Assembly (NCBI RefSeq): GCF_024868665.1
Contig: NC_079900.1
Location: forward strand, 2,815,542 to 2,879,541
DNA length: 64,000 bases
Origin: Triplophysa rosa
Lineage: Eukaryota > Chordata > Actinopteri > Cypriniformes > Nemacheilidae
Direction: 5' to 3'
Shown here one piece after another: positions 57,922 to 64,000 of this stretch (the stretch's first letter is position 1; each line of letters begins with the position of its first letter). Made by a program: the position numbers and the translations under genes. A model generated the notes under the pieces. That model was not told where the DNA came from, did not search any database, and was given only the letters and a program-made list of their open reading frames with translations.

Positions 57922-60900
57922 CTATAACTTCAATGTTCCTGGCGGAAGGCTTCCATTGCACAGTCTGTAGAAGCGCAGGTCATTTACCAGTCGATACACT
58001 CCCTGAGAAAACGATGGCAGGTCCTGCGAGGGGCGGAAAACACAAAACATGACTTGCACGGTCAAACATGACAACAGTAAATTTGTTGCATCATTAAAAT
58101 CTTTCAAACTGGATTCAAGGAGCAAGAATTGGCCGATTCATGGCATTCACACTGTAACGTGTAACGAATGCCTGCCGTACAGCGGCGCTGAGAACACAAA
58201 AACACGTGAAAAGCGAGCACCTCGGGTGTTCATACCCTCTCTGGTGTGAAGTGTAGCGCCAGCGTTGTGCGCTGATGTGGGTCGAGTCCTTGGCAGCCAT
58301 TGAGGAACTCGGGCAAGAAGGAAGAGTAGAACGCTGGGAAGTCCACGGCTGCCATGTTGTAGAGCGCCAGCGTGATGTCATCCTGCAGGAGGTCGTGACT
58401 CTTGTGCAGAAGGACGTTTAGGAAGTGAAACAGCATGGCGTTTCGAAACAGCTTCTGCAGTGCATGTGAGGGGACAATGTCAACACAAACTGGGTCCAAA
58501 TGCTTGTCAACACAATGAACATTTCATTTTGCAATTCAACACTTTTGACAGCATGAAACGTGCGAATACAAAAAGCTTAAACGTTTTGACGTTTTATAAG
58601 CCGGACGTGTGCAAAAGCCAACAACTGCTGCTGTGATGTAAGTGTGTGTGTCTCACCCTGTGGTACAGTTTGTGTTTGCTGTTCAGAATCTCCAGATAGC
58701 TCAAGTTTTGTTTGAAGATGTGAATGTCTGGCTGAAGGAAGGACTGACCGAACGCCTGGAAGACAAACAACGGTCAGAGATGAATATAATCCACAAAGAA
58801 GAAACCCACTGACTGGTGGGTAAAGGTACTCATTGTGTAAGGCTGGGCCACACGAAAAGATTTTATAAAATAATTTCATAATGAGACCACAAACATCGTG
58901 ATTTACATAAAAAAACGTGATTGAAGAGATTCCTAGTCTCGGCCTCAGACGTCACGCCCACGGACCGTTGGCTAAACGTCTGACGCATAAGGCACACTTT
59001 TCTGGAAACACTTCAGCACGTTCGAAGTCGTCATCTGATTGGTTCATTTTTCACAGGATTTCTGGGAGACGTGTGTGTCGGGTTCTTTAACAGTCCGCCT
59101 GAAAACAACACGAAGCCGTCTGATCTAAGAAGTGAGCTGTCGTGTTAACAACGGTCGCTATAAGAATTCATCACGATCGACTAAACGCTCAATTCTTCAA
59201 AGTATGCGAGGTTCACGGCGCAAAGTTATAATCATTGTTGTTAACTTTGAACACGTTCGTGAATGCACACCGGTCTGTTACTGCGGGGACTTTTCCACGC
59301 CTCTAAACATGACGCGGCGCAAAACGGAACATGATTGGTTGCTTTACCTGTCAGTCATATGGCCTCTTGGGCGGGCCTTGGCCAAAGAAAGCGGCGATAA
59401 GTTCCAGACCTTCAGCATGGAAGTTTTGGCTACGCGAGACTACTTTGACCCAGACTATACAGATTATATTCATAAACGACCAGAGTCTGGTTCTGAAGAT
59501 GTTTACGGCGAGTGTTGATACCTGCATGGCAGCGGTGAACTGAGCTTGGTTCTCCATGACTTCTTCGGCTCCGCTTCTCTGCACGCTGCTCAGCACTGAA
59601 GTCTTGAAGAAGAACCTCCAGTTATGATGAAGTATTTGGAAGAGAAGCTCAAACATCTCCGCTTTCACATCTGGACAGGAACGCTTGAGAAAACAAACAC
59701 CGAGACGAGCAAACTTTTCAGTATACAGTATAATCAAACACATCGTCAATACTTCTTGTATTCAATCGCTCTATATATATTTAGTGTCTGCTCGACAGAA
59801 AGATTGTTTGAATGAATGACTTTGGGTTCAATAAAGACCTGCTTCTAAGGTTAGATTCATGTGTTGTACCTCTGACACGATCGGGTAAACCTGGTCCAAG
59901 CACAGGCTGAGAATGCTGGGTAACAGAGGTTTGAAGCTCTGACCGGCTCCTGAACGACAACCTGAACAAACAGTAGAGAGGTGAACACAGAATAACCAAA
60001 CACCCGTCTGTACGGTGTGAACAGTGTCTTACCTGCAGAATCTTCAGAAATTTCTGAACCACATTGGAGCCCGAGCTGCCCTCCTGCAAGATGCTGACGG
60101 CCAGCTGCTCTCTGAAGAATATAACGCAGACCACACGTCAACCACAAAGCAAGACGACCAGAAAACAATCCCAGGTGATGCTAGACGAGGCTAAGCTCAC
60201 CTGGTAAACATGTTGAGGAAGGTTTGGATGATCTGCTCGGTGAAGGCCACGCCCATCTGCACACGCAGAGCTTGAAACAGCACGAGGAAGAAACTGAGCA
60301 TTTCATCCGTCACATCTGAGTGAGAGAGAGGAACAGCAGTATTTCTGGGTGTTCTCAAGGTTCTTTAGGATTGCATCATGTTCCTGTATGACGACAGCTG
60401 TGTGTGAGCTACCCTACACAGACGTCATACCTGACAGAGGCAAAACATACACATGTGCCTTTAAAATGTTGTCTATGTTCTGTTTGATGGAAGCTAAGCG
60501 TGTAATAGCCTGTTCACATACAAATAAAGAAATCTCAGGAGTGTGGATGAGCTGAAATGCAGCTTCCCTTAGAAAACTTAAAAACAAACCTGACATGTTC
60601 TGACATGGTATTTATTCTTGAGAGACCTTCATGGTGCTCTTTCAGACTTATTATTAGGGATGTCAATAGATTTACATTTTTAATCGCCATTAACCGCACA
60701 CGTAGATTGACATTAAACATACACTATTTATTTTGTTTAACATGTTTATTTTAGTGACGTCAATCGATTAAAAAAATTAACTAATCACACACAGCTTTTA
60801 TGGTTTTAAACATACTTTTACATTCTAATAATTTCACATTTTAACATTAATGTAACCATGCGTTAATGCCGTTAAATATATTTTTAATGCGTTAATCGGA

Positions 60901-63900
60901 AAAAAATCGCATGCGTTATCGCGTTAACGTTGACAGCCCTACTTATATAAAGAGTTAGAGAAGATAATTTAATTGTGTTTGGTATTTAGGCTCGTTTCAT
61001 TTTACTTTTGCATTCGGTTTCTTTTTCCTTTTCTAGAATTACATTATTTTAGAGGTCTGCGCAGGACTGATTTTTTCGTCCCGATCAGGCCCAGCGCCCG
61101 CTACGTTTTATTCCGCACCCACCCAATCCCGCAGAAAATTCACTCTGTGTTCCCCCGCTATCTGCTTAGAATGATTTTCGTCCCAACCTGACAGATACCG
61201 CTAAATTTAGAGCACGTTTCCAGATCTCACATTTAAGAATGCACGCTGTACAAAAAAACGCATCACTTATTTTTATTCGTCTTGTTAATATACAAAATTG
61301 TTCTTACATTTTAATGTCAATACAGTAGACAAAATGTCACAGAAAACTACATTAAATACGACGTCTTTCACTCAAATTATAAGCAAAATATGAATTAACG
61401 AAACCCGTTGGCTTATACAGTGAGGGAAATAAGTATTTGATCCCCTGCTGATTTTGTAAGTTTGCCTACTTACAAACAAATGAAGGGTCTATAATTTTTA
61501 TGGTGGGTTTATTTTAACTGATAGACACAGAATATTTAAAAAAATCAGGGGAAAAAATGTTATATAAAGGTTATAAATTGATTTGCATTTCAGTCAGTGA
61601 AATAAGTATTTGATCCCCAAGCAAAACATAACTTTGTACTTTGTGGAGAAACCCTTGTTGGCAAGCACAGAGGTCAGACATTTCTGATAGTTGGTCACCA
61701 GGTTTGCACATGTGTCCGGATACATTTAGTCCACTCCTCTGTCAATCTTTAAGGTTTCTTGGCTGTCGCTCAGCAAATTGGAGTTTTAGCCTCCTTCACA
61801 GAGGTTCTATAGGACTAGGGTCTAGAGACTGGCTAGGACATTTAATGTGCTTCTCCTTAAGCCACTATTTGGTTGTCTTGGCAATATGTTTTGCGTCTTT
61901 GTCATGTTAAAGGCTCATCCATGACCCATCTTCAGTGACCTAGTTAAGGGGAGGAGGTTCTCGTCCAAGATTTTACGGTACATGGGCCCGTCCCTCAGCC
62001 CCTCAATGCGGTGAAGTCATCCTGTATACCTGTAGCAGAGAAAAAGCCCTAAAGCAGAATGTTTCCAACACTGTGCTTCTCTGTAGACATGATGTTCTTG
62101 GGCTCATAGTCAGCATTTCTCTCCCTCCAAACACAGGAGTCCATTTTGGTCTCACAGCAGTGCCAGCACTTTCGCCAAAGCCTTTTCTGAATCATTTTTA
62201 TGTTCATTGTCAAACTTAAGACGAGCCAGGCGGGCCTTCTTGGGCAGGAGGACCTTGCGGGTGCTTCAGGATTTCAGTCTACTGTGGCATAGCGTGTTAC
62301 CAATGTGTTACCAATGTTTTGCTTGCTAACTGTGTTCCCAACTGTCTTGAAATCATTAACAGGCTTCTTCCGTGTAGTTCTGGGCTGATCTTTAACATTT
62401 CTCATGATCATCTTTACCCCATTGGGGAAATATTGCAGGGAGCTCCAGAACAAGGGCATTTGATAGTTATTTTGTATATCTTCTATTTCCAAATAATCAC
62501 ACCAACAGTTGTCTCCTTCTCACCAAGCTTCTGTCTGTAGCCTATTCAAGGTTTGTGCAGGTCTCCAATCTTGTCGCTGACATCCTTTAAAACCTATTTG
62601 GTCTGGACCATGGTGTTGGAGAGGTTGAACTGGAAGATACAGATTCTGTTGGCAGGCATCTTTTATATACATAACAAGCTGATTTAGGAGTACTTTCTTA
62701 AAGTGACAGGACTAATCTGTGGTCCATATAGGCACATAACCAATCTGTGGAGCCAGAATTCTTGCTAGTTGGTAGGGGATCAAATACTTATTTCACTGAC
62801 TGAAATGCAAATCAATTTATAACCTTTATATAACACTTTTTTCCCCTGATTTTTTTAAATATTCTGTGTCTATCAGTTAAAATAAACCCACCATAAAAAT
62901 TATAGACCCTTCATTTGTTTGTAAGTAGGCAAACTTACAAAATCAGCAGGGGATCAAATACTTATTTCCCTCACTGTAGCTAGCTCGTGCAAAATGAAAT
63001 CACTTTTTTAACCGAACTGTTTATTATCCATGCTTCTCTTAGGTCCGATTCACATTTCGCATCTAAAACCGCACGGAAAACGCGAGTTGCACGGCGTTCT
63101 CCTTTTTTTCCAAAGCGCCTGGACTTTGCGCTCTCCTGGCGTCGCTAAGCAACCATGGGCCGCGATAGCCGTTGAGACGAGGAGGTATAAACAAAGGATA
63201 TATAGATTATATGCACTGAAAATACCTCACGATAACTCTGCTATTAGATTTAGTTATGCTGTGATCATCTGTGTCTCCATCTTCACTGAGCTTGCATTGG
63301 CTGGTTGGTTCTTGTCACATGACCTGTGGTGCGCTTGCGGCTTTCTGAAAAGTTCAGATTTTTTCATCTCGATGCGGCGCCGACGCGCCTGAAAAAAATA
63401 GCGCGTCGCCCCCTATTTCTGCGCGCCTGCCTGTGCTTCGACATTTAAAATAACGAATATGCGCGCGGAAAAGACGCGAAATGTGAATCAGGCCTTAAGG
63501 TGCACTCGCCAACCTGCCCACTCTGTCTGGGGGCTGACGCGTGCAAATGAAACTTATAACAGAGTAAGAACTAGTCCACACACGCAGCACATGCATAACA
63601 GTCCTCAGATCAGGCTGTACATGTGGTCAGTTAGAAGGATGTCAGGAGTGCAAAGACCCGCTCCCGTCCAAGTACACCATAGTAACCAACCGCTACCGTG
63701 TTTTATCCGAAAAATGTAATCCCGCACCGCAAGAACTTATATCGGGTCCCGACTTCTACATTATTTCTCAATCTCGATGAAGTTGATAAACAGAATAATA
63801 TAGTTATATATAATATAGTCTTTATTATCTCCAGATGATCAGTTACCTGGTTGCTGGATGAAGGGGGGAAACAGAGCCAGCGTGACCTGCACAGACTCCT

Positions 63901-64000
63901 GGAGGCTGTGGTAACAGATCTGACGTGATTTAGTCGCCTCTCCTGATATACTGTCCACCAGATCCTTCAACACACACACCGTCTGCTGGATCACAGCTTT
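57922..64000 (-). CDS. xpo6: Exportin-6, eight 3'-terminal coding exons (partial)
   Basis: Exportin-6 is a RanGTP-dependent importin-beta-type receptor that exports profilin-actin from the nucleus. The exons are 64000(open)-63847, 60315-60201, 60111-60033, 59961-59870, 59683-59522, 58755-58657, 58454-58236 and 58023-57922 (stop TAG). Diagnostic segments are [104 protein letters not shown]-like [16 protein letters not shown] and the end SLPPGTLKL, all as in human XPO6. The exon 59961-59870 is 92 nt; an intact frame needs 93. It reads VVVQEP in one frame and [20 protein letters not shown] in the next, so about one base is missing near 59941-59946. As written, translation stops at 59667-59665. 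All other exons are intact, so assembly error is likely. The intron 60316-63846 carries three transposons. Confidence 0.93.
60655..60941. mobile_element. hAT-like fold-back MITE in xpo6 intron, about 287 bp
   Basis: The ends are TAGGGATGTCAATAGATTTA and AACGTTGACAGCCCTA, with mirrored GCGTTAATC / AATCGCCATTAACCGC sequence inside. The flanks (CTTATTAT / CTTATATA) are only partly alike, so the target duplication is degraded or the ends are slightly off. It resembles 6654-6993 at its ends. Confidence 0.65.
61418..62976 (-). mobile_element. Tc1-like transposon with IR/DR ends and a decayed transposase, 1,559 bp
   Basis: The element begins CAGTGAGGGAAATAAGTATT and ends with its exact inverse, flanked by TA on both sides (61416-61417 and 62977-62978), the Tc1/mariner target. 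The inverted repeats are about 200 bp (61418-61618 and 62775-62976). Each holds an outer and an inner copy of the binding repeat (inner: CAGTGAAATAAGTATTTGAT), the IR/DR layout of Sleeping Beauty-type elements. Between them the minus strand carries transposase remnants ([12 protein letters not shown] and [20 protein letters not shown]) with many stops and frame breaks. It is non-autonomous today. Confidence 0.92.
63041..63495. mobile_element. Fold-back MITE (AGGCCTGATTCACATTTCGC family)
   Basis: The left end AGGTCCGATTCACATTTCGC matches the inverse of the right end (AGGCCTGATTCACATTTCGC) at 18 of 20 positions. It lies about 350 bases from the xpo6 exon at 63847. Target duplication is unclear. 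The chance frame at 63030-63392 falls inside it. Confidence 0.65.

Noticed and set aside
1..64000. CRISPR arrays, operons, prophage or bacterial-type systems
   Set aside because: The window is intron-containing vertebrate DNA; the only tandem repeats are microsatellites, and no spacer-repeat architecture exists.

Overview
The window is vertebrate nuclear DNA, most likely a teleost and probably cyprinid-like. Coding sequence is sparse and split into short exons with canonical GT/AG splice sites. The introns are full of short fold-back DNA transposons (hAT-like with 8-bp target duplications, one Tc1-like) and GA/CA/TA microsatellites of the kind common in carp and zebrafish relatives. Most long open frames in the window are chance frames in repeats, UTRs or antisense to exons.

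Layout. (1) About 1-4,685, minus strand: a first coding exon with a signal peptide and a TATA box. By position it is probably sarcalumenin (srl); the rest of that gene lies off the left edge. (2) 4.7-7.5 kb: intergenic, with a duplicated segment, one copy split by a MITE. (3) 7.5-17.6 kb, minus: complete tfap4 (AP-4 bHLH-zipper factor), seven coding exons, 331 residues, long 3' UTR. (4) 17.6-20.8 kb: intergenic. (5) 20.8-50.3 kb, plus: glis2 (GLI-similar Kruppel zinc-finger factor). It has a GC-rich promoter and probable non-coding exon 1, a first intron of about 21 kb full of repeats, six coding exons (475 residues), and a 3' UTR of about 2.5 kb. (6) 50.9-52.3 kb, minus: complete pam16/magmas (mitochondrial import motor subunit), five exons, 126 residues, convergent with glis2. 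(7) 54.0-55.5 kb, minus: an unrecognised set of spliced exon-like blocks with a coiled-coil segment. (8) 57.4-64.0 kb, minus: the eight 3'-terminal coding exons of xpo6 (exportin-6), continuing past the right edge. One xpo6 exon carries a 1-nt frame break.

The order srl(-) tfap4(-) glis2(+) pam16(-) matches human 16p13.3. In human the next gene is CORO7; here it is the unknown gene and then xpo6, a 16p11-12 gene in human, so a rearrangement point lies between pam16 and xpo6. The genes do not form a pathway; this is a conserved neighbourhood, not an operon. I see no wholly new biological system. The most checkable observations are the xpo6 frameshift, the MITE with an empty site in the same window, an inverted repeat pair flanking two glis2 exons, a microsatellite polypyrimidine tract at a tfap4 acceptor, and the unidentified gene.
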